The position numbers and the translations under genes are program-made. The notes under the pieces are model-generated. The model made no database searches. It was given only the letters and a program-made list of their open reading frames with translations, and was not told where the DNA came from. From assembly GCF_028682175.1 (NCBI RefSeq), contig NZ_JANHKS010000026.1, positions 19,611-83,610 of the forward strand: a stretch of DNA of 64,000 nt. Direction: 5' to 3'. Below, piece after piece: positions 36,178 through 43,917 of this stretch. Positions within the stretch are counted from its first letter, which is position 1; each line of letters opens with the position of its first letter. Source of the DNA: Pseudomonas putida (GTDB taxonomy: Bacteria; Pseudomonadota; Gammaproteobacteria; Pseudomonadales; Pseudomonadaceae).

Positions 36178-36479
36178 TTGGCGAACCGCCGCTCGCTGTC
36201 GGCCAGCTTGGCGCTTACCACTTCGTTCATGTCCAGCCCCAGTTCGCTGCACATCAGCAGCAGATACAGCACGATGTCACCCACTTCCTGTCCGGCATGA
36301 GCCAGTTCGTCAGCGGGCAACTGGCGTGACTGGTCCTCGGTTTTCCACTGGAAGATCTCCACCAGCTCGGCCATTTCCACACTGGCGGCCATGGCAAGGT
36401 TCTTCGGGCTGTGGAATTGCCGCCAGTCGTTGGTATCGCGGATGCGATGCAGGCGTTGGGTGAGTTCGTCGAGGTTCAT
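36174..36479 (-). CDS. MazG-like nucleotide pyrophosphohydrolase
   Basis: A 101-residue all-alpha NTP pyrophosphatase of the MazG/RS21-C6 group. The metal-binding pattern of the family is visible: SVEMAELVEIFQW with paired Glu, then QEVGDIVLYLLLMC with the Glu and Asp. Eukaryotic members such as DCTPP1 hydrolyse modified dCTP. A house-cleaning role for non-canonical nucleotides is probable, the exact substrate unknown. It is coupled to cmoM by a four-base overlap. Confidence 0.85.
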   Translation of the reverse strand: MNLDELTQRLHRIRDTNDWRQFHSPKNLAMAASVEMAELVEIFQWKTEDQSRQLPADELAHAGQEVGDIVLYLLLMCSELGLDMNEVVSAKLADSERRFAK

Positions 36480-36540
36480 GGGCAGGTCTCCTGAAGGTGC
36501 GTAGCTTCAGGGGGATGGATGGCGGAATCAAGCCCCGCCC

Positions 36541-36632
36541 CCCGTAGGAGCGCGCTTGCCCGCGACGGCGGCGTGTCACTCGATACATATCCGGCAGAAA
36601 GATCGCGTCGCGGGCAAGCGCGCTCCTACAGG
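36541..36632. repeat. REP inverted pair (GTAGGAGCGCGCTTGCCCGCGA type)
   Basis: Two inverted arms lie between the MazG-like gene and the MaoC-like gene. The element ends three bases before the stop codon of the MaoC-like gene. Confidence 0.85.
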
Positions 36633-36635
36633 TTA

Positions 36636-37493
36636 TCAATCAGCCGCAGGCTGCCATGTCCCGATCATATGCACGATCCCTTCCTTGCCCTGGACCTTCA
36701 ACTGCCCATGAGACCCTGCCGCGCTGGCCGACAGCGTCACCTCACTGGGCAGGCGCACGGGCTTCTGGAACTCCACCGAAATATCCACATTCGACGCCGG
36801 CAAGTGATCGTCCAGCGCGGCCAGGGTGCGGCTTTTTATCCACAGGCCGTGGGCGATGGCCTTGGGGAAGCCGAACAGCTTCGCGCTGCTGTCGCTCAGG
36901 TGGATCGGGTTGTAATCGCCGCTGACCTTGGCGTATTGCCGGCCTATGTCCGACGGCGCGTACCAGGTCGCCAGCTCGGTCATGGGCAGTGGCGCGGGCT
37001 CGTAGGCGCCTTCGACGTCGCCGGGTATCTGCACGCCACGGCAGAGCATGGTGCTGTCTTCTTCCCACAGCAGGCCTAGCGCGTCCTCGATCTGGGTAAT
37101 CAGGCTGAACGTCGCGCCCTTGGCGTGGGGCCGCAGACGGGCAACGCGCACGCTGACCTGCGCCTTGATCACGTTGCCCAGCGGGCGACGGATGCTGATC
37201 CGGTTCTGCAGGTGCACCAGGCCCAGCAGCGGGAAGGGGAAGTCCTTGTCGGTCAGCAGCTTCATCTGCAACGGGAAGGCGAGCACATGTGGATAAGTCG
37301 GCGGCAGCAGGCTGCCCGGAACATATCCACAGACCTTGGCGAAGGCCTCGACCTTCTGCGGATCCACCGAGACCCAGCAGCGCAGCCCCTGATCGGGCAA
37401 CTGCGTACCGCTGACCTTGCGCCGCAGCGCCGCTTGCATGAACAGGCCCGGCAACGCCGGTGGGGTATCCAGATAACGCCAATGCGCACTCAT
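36636..37493 (-). CDS. MaoC-like (R)-specific enoyl-CoA/ACP hydratase
   Basis: A 285-residue double hot-dog protein. The C-terminal half carries the hydratase motif YAKVSGDYNPIHLSDSSAK with the catalytic Asp and His of the family, followed by FPKAIAHGLW. The N-terminal half is a degenerate hot-dog domain. This architecture resembles mycobacterial HtdX. It probably hydrates or dehydrates 3-hydroxyacyl thioesters. It lies 49 bases downstream of the large FabG-like gene on the same strand, so the two likely form an operon. Confidence 0.82.
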   Translation of the reverse strand: MSAHWRYLDTPPALPGLFMQAALRRKVSGTQLPDQGLRCWVSVDPQKVEAFAKVCGYVPGSLLPPTYPHVLAFPLQMKLLTDKDFPFPLLGLVHLQNRISIRRPLGNVIKAQVSVRVARLRPHAKGATFSLITQIEDALGLLWEEDSTMLCRGVQIPGDVEGAYEPAPLPMTELATWYAPSDIGRQYAKVSGDYNPIHLSDSSAKLFGFPKAIAHGLWIKSRTLAALDDHLPASNVDISVEFQKPVRLPSEVTLSASAAGSHGQLKVQGKEGIVHMIGTWQPAAD

Positions 37494-37542
37494 CGACTTT
37501 CTCCCGCGCTAATCCTCATGTGCATTTCATCCACAGGCTGGT

Positions 37543-38898
37543 TCAGGCGCCGATCACGCTCTGCCCGCATACTCGCAACACCTGGCCGCTGACGGCACCG
37601 CTGCCCGGCTGGCTCAGCCACGCCACGGCTTCGGCGACGTCTTGCGGCAGGCCGCCCTGGCCCAGCGAGCTCATGCGCCGCCCGGCCTCGCGCAGGGCGA
37701 AGGGCATGTGCGCGGTCATGCTGGTTTCGATGAAGCCCGGCGCCACCGCGTTGATGCTGATGCCCCGCGCCTTGAGCACAGGCGCCATGGCCCGGGCCAG
37801 GCCAATCAACCCGGCCTTGCTGGTGGTGTAGTTGGTCTGCCCGCGATTGCCCGCCAGGCCGCTGATGGAGGCCATGAGGATCACGCTGCCGTTATCGTGC
37901 AAGGCGCCGGCGTCGATCAGTGCCTGGGTCAGTACCTGCGGGGCGTTGAGGTTGACGTTGAGCACCTGATCCCAGAAATCGGCGGTCATGTTGGCCAGCG
38001 TCTTGTCGCGAGTGATGCCGGCGTTGTGCACCACGATGTCCAGCCCGCCGGGGATCTGCTCGATCAACTGCGTGGCCGCGTCCGGGGCGCAGATGTCCAG
38101 CACCAGCGCCTGGCCGTCAAGCCGCGCGGCCAGGGCTTCGAGGTCTGCCTTGGCCTGTGGCACATCCAGCAACACGATTTCTGCGCCATCCCGGGCCAGT
38201 GTTTCGGCGATGGCAGCGCCAATGCCACGTGCGGCGCCAGTCACCAGCGCCTTGCGGCCAGCCAGCGGGCGGCTCCAGTCCTGAACCTTGCTGGCGCAGG
38301 CGCTCAGGCGAATGACCTGCCCGGAGATAAACGCGCTCTTGGGCGAGAGGAAAAACCGCAGCGCGCCTTCGAGTTGATCTTCTGCGCCGTCTTCCACTTG
38401 CAACAGTTGCACGGTGCCGCCGTTACGCATTTCCTTGGCCAGCGAGCGGCTGAAACCTTCGATGGCCTGTTGCGTGCTCGACGCGAGCGGATCGCTCTGG
38501 GTGGCGGGATCGCGGGCCAGAATCACGATGTGCGCGCTGTGATCGAGACTGCGCAGCACCGGCTGGAAGAAGTCCCGCAACTGCGCCAGTTCAGACGTGT
38601 GCAGAAGGTGACTGGCGTCGAACACCACGGCCTTGATCTTCGAACCCTGCTCGGCGCTCCATGGGTGTGCGCCGCTGACCTCGCCGCCAGAGCTGAACAG
38701 CAGGTCGGTCATGCGCGGGGCAAAACCTGCGACCTGCTCGGCCAACGGACCACTGCTGAGCAGCAGCGCGCCCTCCACCGGCCGCAACCGCCCGGCCTGC
38801 CAGCGCTCCAGGCGCACGGGAGCCGGCAGCCCGACTGCCCCGACCAACCGACGACCGATATCCGAGTTGGCGAAGTCAATGTAGCGATCAGATGCCAT
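37543..38898 (-). CDS. High-molecular-weight 3-oxoacyl-ACP/CoA reductase (FabG4-like)
   Basis: A 451-residue short-chain dehydrogenase, about 200 residues longer than normal FabG. Residues 1-205 form a non-canonical Rossmann-like domain. Residues about 210-451 are a complete SDR: TGAARGIG cofactor loop, NAG in VVHNAGITRD, catalytic Ser in MASISGLAG, and Tyr and Lys in NYTTSKAG. The layout matches mycobacterial FabG4. It should reduce 3-oxoacyl thioesters with NAD(P)H. The partner MaoC gene follows, and a thiolase gene is divergent upstream. Confidence 0.87.
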   Translation of the reverse strand: MASDRYIDFANSDIGRRLVGAVGLPAPVRLERWQAGRLRPVEGALLLSSGPLAEQVAGFAPRMTDLLFSSGGEVSGAHPWSAEQGSKIKAVVFDASHLLHTSELAQLRDFFQPVLRSLDHSAHIVILARDPATQSDPLASSTQQAIEGFSRSLAKEMRNGGTVQLLQVEDGAEDQLEGALRFFLSPKSAFISGQVIRLSACASKVQDWSRPLAGRKALVTGAARGIGAAIAETLARDGAEIVLLDVPQAKADLEALAARLDGQALVLDICAPDAATQLIEQIPGGLDIVVHNAGITRDKTLANMTADFWDQVLNVNLNAPQVLTQALIDAGALHDNGSVILMASISGLAGNRGQTNYTTSKAGLIGLARAMAPVLKARGISINAVAPGFIETSMTAHMPFALREAGRRMSSLGQGGLPQDVAEAVAWLSQPGSGAVSGQVLRVCGQSVIGA

Positions 38899-39001
38899 GG
38901 AACACTCTCCTTGAGGCTGGGTTCAAAGCAGTGGACCACACTGTCAGGTAGAAGGTCCTACGCTATTGGCTGGCATCCACTGTCCTACGCTCTCACGCGC
39001 T

Positions 39002-39094
39002 CCTGTAGGAGTGAGCTTGCTCGCGATAGCGTCAGTTCAGTCACTGTAGATGTGTCAGACAGATCGCCATCGCGAGCAAGCTCACTCCTACAGG
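39002..39094. repeat. REP inverted pair (GTAGGAGTGAGCTTGCTCGCGA type)
   Basis: A clean inverted pair inside the divergent promoter region between the FabG4-like and thiolase genes. It ends 39 bases before the thiolase start. Confidence 0.85.
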
Positions 39095-39132
39095 ATCTGC
39101 ATGCACCACCCACTCAAAAAAGGGAGTTTTCC

Positions 39133-40410
39133 ATGAATCAGACACGCCGCGTGGCAATCATAGGTGGCAATCGCATTCCTTTCGCGCGCTCCAACGGCGC
39201 CTACGCCACTGCCAGCAACCAGGACATGCTGACCGCCGCGCTGGAGGGGATGATCGAGCGCTTCAACCTGCACGGCCTGCGCATGGGCGAGGTGGTGGCG
39301 GGGGCCGTGCTCAAACATTCACGGGATTTCAACCTCACCCGCGAGTGTGTGCTGGGCTCGCGGCTGTCGGCGCAAACCCCCGCCTATGATCTGCAACAGG
39401 CCTGCGGCACCGGGCTTGAAGCGGCGTTGCTGGTGGCCAACAAGATTGCCCTGGGGCAGATCGAATGCGGCATCGCCGGTGGCGTCGATACCACCTCCGA
39501 CGCGCCGATTGGGGTGAATGAAGACCTGCGCCAGATCCTCCTGCAGGTCAATCGCGCCAAGAGCACCGGCGACAAGCTCAAGGCGCTCACCCAGCTGCGT
39601 CCGCATAACCTCAAGCCCGAGTTGCCGCGCAATGGCGAGCCGCGCACGGGGCTCTCGATGGGGCAGCATTGCGAGCTGATGGCGCAGACCTGGCAGATCC
39701 CGCGCCAGGCGCAGGATCAGTTGGCGCTCGAAAGTCATCAGAAGATGGCCAATGCCTACGCCGAAGGCTGGCACGACGATCTGCTGACGCCGTTCCACAG
39801 CCTGACCCGGGACAACAACCTGCGCCCCGACGCCAGCCTTGAAAAGCTCGCCTCGCTCAAGCCGGCCTATGAGCGCAGCGCCAAGGGCACCCTGACCGCT
39901 GGCAACTCGACGCCCCTCACCGACGGTGCCTCCCTGGTGTTGCTCGCCAGCGAAGACTGGGCCCGGGAACGTGGCTTGCCGGTGCTGGCGTACTGGCGCG
40001 ATGGCGAGGCGGCGGCCGTGGATTTCGTGCGCGGCGAGGAGGGCTTGTTGATGGCACCGGTATACGCCGTGCCCCGGTTGCTGGCGCGTAACGGCCTGAC
40101 CTTGCAGGACTTTGACTTCTACGAAATCCACGAAGCCTTCGCCGCCCAGGTGCTGTGCACCTTGAAGGCCTGGGAAGATGCCGATTACTGCAAGACCCGC
40201 CTGGGCCTGGGTGCGCCGCTCGGGTCGATCGACCGCAGCAAGCTCAACGTCAAAGGCAGCTCACTGGCCGCCGGCCACCCCTTCGCCGCCACCGGCGGGC
40301 GGATCGTCGCCAACCTCGCCAAGTTGCTCAGCGTGGCAGGGCAGGGTCGCGGCTTGATCTCCATCTGCGCAGCAGGTGGCCAGGGCGTGACGGCCATCCT
40401 CGAACGCTGA
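39133..40410 (+). CDS. Acetyl-CoA C-acyltransferase (thiolase, FadI/FadA2-like)
   Basis: A 425-residue thiolase. The nucleophile is Cys91 in LQQACGTGLEAA, the catalytic His lies in AAGHPFAATGGR, and the second Cys in ICAAGGQGV. The N-terminus RRVAIIGGNRIPFARSNGAY is close to FadI-type enzymes. It catalyses thiolytic cleavage or Claisen condensation of acyl-CoA. The start ATG at 39133 has AGGGAG upstream. Together with the divergent FabG4-like and MaoC-like genes it could complete a three-step acyl-CoA cycle, though no acyl-CoA dehydrogenase is nearby. Confidence 0.88.
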   Translation: MNQTRRVAIIGGNRIPFARSNGAYATASNQDMLTAALEGMIERFNLHGLRMGEVVAGAVLKHSRDFNLTRECVLGSRLSAQTPAYDLQQACGTGLEAALLVANKIALGQIECGIAGGVDTTSDAPIGVNEDLRQILLQVNRAKSTGDKLKALTQLRPHNLKPELPRNGEPRTGLSMGQHCELMAQTWQIPRQAQDQLALESHQKMANAYAEGWHDDLLTPFHSLTRDNNLRPDASLEKLASLKPAYERSAKGTLTAGNSTPLTDGASLVLLASEDWARERGLPVLAYWRDGEAAAVDFVRGEEGLLMAPVYAVPRLLARNGLTLQDFDFYEIHEAFAAQVLCTLKAWEDADYCKTRLGLGAPLGSIDRSKLNVKGSSLAAGHPFAATGGRIVANLAKLLSVAGQGRGLISICAAGGQGVTAILER

Positions 40411-40439
40411 AATCGCCCCGCCGCCAAGGCGGACGTTGC

Positions 40440-40545
40440 CCTGTAGGAGCGCGCTTGCCCGCGACCGCGGTGTGTCAGATACATATTCACACCTGACCCA
40501 CCGCCATCGTCCGGATGCGGCCCAGAGCAAGCGCGCACCTACAGG
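40440..40545. repeat. REP pair with unlike arms
   Basis: The left arm is GTAGGAGCGCGCTTGCCCGC. The right arm is the variant containing CGTCCGGATGCGGCCCAG before GCAAGCGCGCACCTACAG. This is the last REP before a stretch of about 13.9 kb without any. Confidence 0.8.
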
Positions 40546-40594
40546 TTTGATGTCGTTCTGGATAAACTGCTTATTCACGACAAAAGGCCCGCCC

Positions 40595-41401
40595 ATGCCG
40601 AGCAACGGACATTCCCCCTCGCGCAGCCCCGAAACGCTGCGCTCGATCCCTGCGCTGACCGACCTGCCCCGGCCGCTGTATGCCCGTGCCGAAAGCCTGA
40701 GCGCCGGGTCATGGACGCCGACCCATCGCCATGACTGGGTGCAGTTTTCCTACGCCATCAGCGGCGTACTCGGCGTGCACACCGAGCAGGGCAGTTTCTT
40801 CGCGCCGCCGCAGTGGGGCGTGTGGATTCCGGCGGGGCTGGATCACGAGGTGGTCACCTCCACCCGCGCCGAAATGCGCAGCCTCTACGTGCGCACCCAG
40901 GACTCGCTCTGGGCGCCGGGCCGTTGCCGGGTGCTGGAAGTCACGCCCCTGGCCCGGGAACTCATCAAGGCATTCTGCCTCCTGCCCCCCGATTACCCCC
41001 AGCAAGACAGCCAGGAAGCCCGCCTGGTGCAGGTGCTCCTCGACCAACTGTCCAACCTCCCCGAAGTCGGCTTCTCCCTGCCACTGCCACGCCATGCCCG
41101 GCTACTGGCACTGTGTCAGGAACTGGTCGAAGCACCCGGCCAGGACATCACGCTCACCGAGTGGGCGTCACGTTTGAGCATGTCGGAAAAAACCCTGATG
41201 CGCCTGTTCCAGCGCGAAACCGGCCTGAGCTTCAGAGGCTGGCGCCAACGAGCGAGACTGCTGGCTTCGCTCAATGCGCTGGAGGAGGGCGACAGCGTGA
41301 CCAGCACCGCCCTCAATTGCGGTTATGACTCGACGTCGGCGTTCATTGCCGCCTTCAAGACCCTGTTCGGCTTCACGCCGGGGGAGCTTTTTCGGGCGTA
41401 G
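40595..41401 (+). CDS. AraC-family transcriptional regulator with cupin domain
   Basis: A 268-residue regulator. The N-terminal cupin (about 25-110) has THRHDWVQFSYAISG and GVWIPAGLDHEV. The C-terminal AraC helix-turn-helix pair covers about 165-265, with LTEWASRLSMSEKTLMRLFQ and GYDSTSAFIAAFKTLFGFTP. It resembles NimR/YeaM-type regulators, which often control a divergent transporter; none lies here. The start ATG at 40595 is used, and the longer frame through the REP is rejected. Its 3' end faces the 140-residue Ig-like gene with only 22 bases between. Confidence 0.87.
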   Translation: MPSNGHSPSRSPETLRSIPALTDLPRPLYARAESLSAGSWTPTHRHDWVQFSYAISGVLGVHTEQGSFFAPPQWGVWIPAGLDHEVVTSTRAEMRSLYVRTQDSLWAPGRCRVLEVTPLARELIKAFCLLPPDYPQQDSQEARLVQVLLDQLSNLPEVGFSLPLPRHARLLALCQELVEAPGQDITLTEWASRLSMSEKTLMRLFQRETGLSFRGWRQRARLLASLNALEEGDSVTSTALNCGYDSTSAFIAAFKTLFGFTPGELFRA

Positions 41402-41423
41402 CCGAAGTGAACACGCACAGCGA

Positions 41424-41846
41424 TCAGGATACCAAGCCTCTTACAGTCACCCGCGTAGACGTCGTGGTTCCACCGTTGGGAATCGACACGTTATTGCTGT
41501 CCAGCACCTGGGTGATCGCCACCACCGTCGCATTCGCCGGCACGATGAACGTGCTTGCGTTCGAGAGGCCAGGGCCGCCCGGAAAAATGACGGTATAAGT
41601 GACCTGCAAGGTTTGTCCTGCGGTCTTCACCACCTCGGCTGCGGGAATGAGAATCTGCACTACGGGGCCATTGCTGCCGGGTTGCGGATCGGTCTCGTAG
41701 CCTGCGCCCCAATGCACGATGATGTAGTCATTGACTGACATATCGTCATATCGCACATCGATACGAGCGCCATTGGTGAGAACGGCAGGATTTAAAAAGC
41801 CGTTGTTCGCATCCGGCGATGTGGGCGCTCTGAAGTTACTGGCCAT
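41424..41846 (-). CDS. Small Ig-like protein, ends inside a domain
   Basis: A 140-residue protein without signal peptide or membrane segment. Residues about 5-105 form one beta-rich domain with the signature YDDMSVNDYIIVHWGAG that recurs in the three related genes of this region. The last 30 residues (VLDSNNVSIPNGGTTTSTRV, then TVRGLVS) look like the first strands of a bacterial Ig-like repeat, and the stop codon cuts it off. It lies 41 bases after the 627-residue gene on the same strand, so it may be the last gene of an operon. GGGAGAA precedes the start. Function unknown. It may be a truncated remnant of a larger repetitive protein. Confidence 0.7.
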   Translation of the reverse strand: MASNFRAPTSPDANNGFLNPAVLTNGARIDVRYDDMSVNDYIIVHWGAGYETDPQPGSNGPVVQILIPAAEVVKTAGQTLQVTYTVIFPGGPGLSNASTFIVPANATVVAITQVLDSNNVSIPNGGTTTSTRVTVRGLVS

Positions 41847-41887
41847 GGTGTGTTTCTCCCGTTTGCAGTCAAGGATACGAGCTTGGG

Positions 41888-43771
41888 TTAACGGATCATT
41901 TTGATGTTGTCCCACACGGTCCAGTTTTGCTGGCCGAAGATCCGCAAGTAGCGGATCGGTGTGCCGCCATTGGCTGAATACTGCAGTGTCTGATTCCTCG
42001 GGCTTCCGGAAGGCGGCGTGGTGCCGTAAAGAAAGCGGTCGAGCTCATCCCGGAATTCGAGCGTTGTTCGCCCGTGTACTGCGCCGAGTACGTTGATCGT
42101 GACCCTATCCCATGTCTGCAACAGGTCGATCAGGATCGTCTGGACCCCCACATCGGCAATGCACACCTGCAACGCCGGGCGCTGGAACAATGCAGGGTCA
42201 CCGCCCTGGCTCACCGGGTCGTACACGTCGTTGACACCTGCAGTGCCTGCGCCACTCGCGAACGAGATCAGCGTGTGAGGCGGCCGGATCGAGTTGCCTG
42301 CGCGAATGATATTGTTGCCAACCATGTCGAAAGCCTCGGTCAGTTCTACCGGCTGGTTGCGGCTCACGCTCAGTTGCAGGGTATCGGAGGTTCTGCTCAC
42401 CAGTCCGACCACCACCGTGTAGTAGATCTTCACACTGCCCCCTGCCAGAGGCGTGACGTTGGCGGCAGTCGGGACAGAAAATTGTACGAAGCCAATGGTG
42501 CCGACGGTATGTTCGGCGGAGTAATGGGTCGCGTCACCTGCTGCTGTCGTGCCCTCCCAATACAGATAGATCTTGTCGTCTTTGTCCATCCCCGCATATT
42601 GCGGCACCACCACGGTCGCACCGGTGCCGGGAAGGATAGCGGGGTCGAGCACCCCGTTCTGCGCCTCGAGCACTTGCGGCCTTGCCAGCGGAGGAACAGT
42701 GCCACTGACCGTCAGCGACCGACGTCGCGAGCGCCGTACATTGTTCACTTCGTAGTAGACCACCGCGGTGCCACCGGCGATGGCCGTCACGGTCGGGTTC
42801 TGGATCTCTTTGGTAACCGGAAAGCCTTCATCGCCGGGCGTCATGTCGAATTCCACCGTCTCATCGACGCTGCTGCCACCGGCCGTCAGCCCGTGCCAGC
42901 GGATGGCGACGTGGTCTTGGGCCGTCCACGGCGAGTAGACCGGTACCACGACATGCACATTGCCGGCGCCCAGTCTCGCCAGATCAATATCTCCATTGGC
43001 ATCGGCTTCGTTGATCCTGGGCGCAGGCATGATGTTCGAGCCCGCCTCGATATCGGTAACGAACGCCCGGGAGTTGAGCGACCAGTTACCGACGATGTCG
43101 CGTATGTCGTAGAAGACTTTGAGGCCCAGCATGTTGGAGTTCGCCAGAACCGTCGCCTGGCTCACATGAATCGTCAAAGGGCGGTCCAGGTCTGACTGCA
43201 CCAGCGGACGACCGAAGGGGATGCGGGTTTGTCCCCAGGTCAGGGTAAGGATGTCACCCACCTCCATGTTCACCCAGTTGGGAATCGTCACTGTGATGCC
43301 GTTGGCCGAATTGGCATCCGTCACAGGATTGGGAATGTTGCGCGGCGGTTGCAGGTTGGTATTGATCGGGTCGGTGGGGTTGAGGGGAGGATTGCCAGGC
43401 ACCTGGGTATTGACGATGACCGTCCTGGTGGGCGATGTGTCCGGGTTTCCACCTATCGGCGAGGCGGAGGTGTAGTAGAGGACGGCATTGTCGTTGTCCA
43501 GTATCAGGTGTGGCTGCACTCTGAAAACGATCAGCCCGGTGCCCAATTGTTCTGGCGAAATCTTGTAGGAGTCCACCACTCGGTTGTCCCAGTACAGGAC
43601 CAGCGTGGTGTTGGGCTGCATCCCCAGCGCGATAGGGGCTGTGACAACCACCGGCTCCGGTGGGTTTTTCCTGAGTTCCAGTACGCCGAGCCCGCCTTTG
43701 TTTGCCTGATCGACCACGGGAATGCTGGGGCGAAACAGCGCCAGTATGCCGATGTCAGAGAGTGCGTCCAT
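41888..43771 (-). CDS. Multi-domain Ig-like protein without signal peptide
   Basis: A 627-residue protein of unknown function. Four beta-rich domains of about 100-115 residues can be traced, each with a variant of the signature W-x-G after a D-x-[IV] pair: VLYWDN, NWVNMEVGDILTLTWGQ, YSPWTAQDHVAIRWHG and YAGMDKDDKIYLYWEG. Residues about 475-627 form a different C-terminal domain ending in IRYLRIFGQQNWTVWDNIKM, reminiscent of a jelly-roll or lectin-like fold. No secretion signal is visible. GGAAGGG lies upstream of the ATG at 43771. It belongs with the 140-residue gene downstream; the upstream relative has its own terminator. Confidence 0.75.
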   Translation of the reverse strand: MDALSDIGILALFRPSIPVVDQANKGGLGVLELRKNPPEPVVVTAPIALGMQPNTTLVLYWDNRVVDSYKISPEQLGTGLIVFRVQPHLILDNDNAVLYYTSASPIGGNPDTSPTRTVIVNTQVPGNPPLNPTDPINTNLQPPRNIPNPVTDANSANGITVTIPNWVNMEVGDILTLTWGQTRIPFGRPLVQSDLDRPLTIHVSQATVLANSNMLGLKVFYDIRDIVGNWSLNSRAFVTDIEAGSNIMPAPRINEADANGDIDLARLGAGNVHVVVPVYSPWTAQDHVAIRWHGLTAGGSSVDETVEFDMTPGDEGFPVTKEIQNPTVTAIAGGTAVVYYEVNNVRRSRRRSLTVSGTVPPLARPQVLEAQNGVLDPAILPGTGATVVVPQYAGMDKDDKIYLYWEGTTAAGDATHYSAEHTVGTIGFVQFSVPTAANVTPLAGGSVKIYYTVVVGLVSRTSDTLQLSVSRNQPVELTEAFDMVGNNIIRAGNSIRPPHTLISFASGAGTAGVNDVYDPVSQGGDPALFQRPALQVCIADVGVQTILIDLLQTWDRVTINVLGAVHGRTTLEFRDELDRFLYGTTPPSGSPRNQTLQYSANGGTPIRYLRIFGQQNWTVWDNIKMIR

Positions 43772-43821
43772 GTTGTATACCCTTCCTTGGGCGGCCTGCG
43801 CCGTGGCACATCCACCCTGCA

Positions 43822-43851
43822 GAATCGGCCATGGTTGAACATGGCCGATTC
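43822..43851. other. Perfect hairpin in the leader of the 627-residue gene
   Basis: GAATCGGCCATG and CATGGCCGATTC are inverted around a 6-base loop. It has no T-run on either strand, so it is not a simple terminator. It lies between the terminator of the upstream gene and the start of the downstream gene, where it could be a protein-binding dyad or a leader structure. Confidence 0.6.
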
Positions 43852-43863
43852 AGTATTGAGTGT

Positions 43864-43898
43864 AAAAGCGGGGCGATTCCTGGGTCAGGATTCGCCCC
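43864..43898 (-). terminator. Terminator of the 663-residue Ig-like gene
   Basis: Read on the minus strand, GGGGCGAATCCTG pairs with CAGGAATCGCCCC around a 3-base loop and is followed by GCTTTT. It begins about 20 bases after the stop codon at 43918. Confidence 0.75.
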
Positions 43899-43917
43899 TG
43901 GTCGAGTCACTGCGCGG

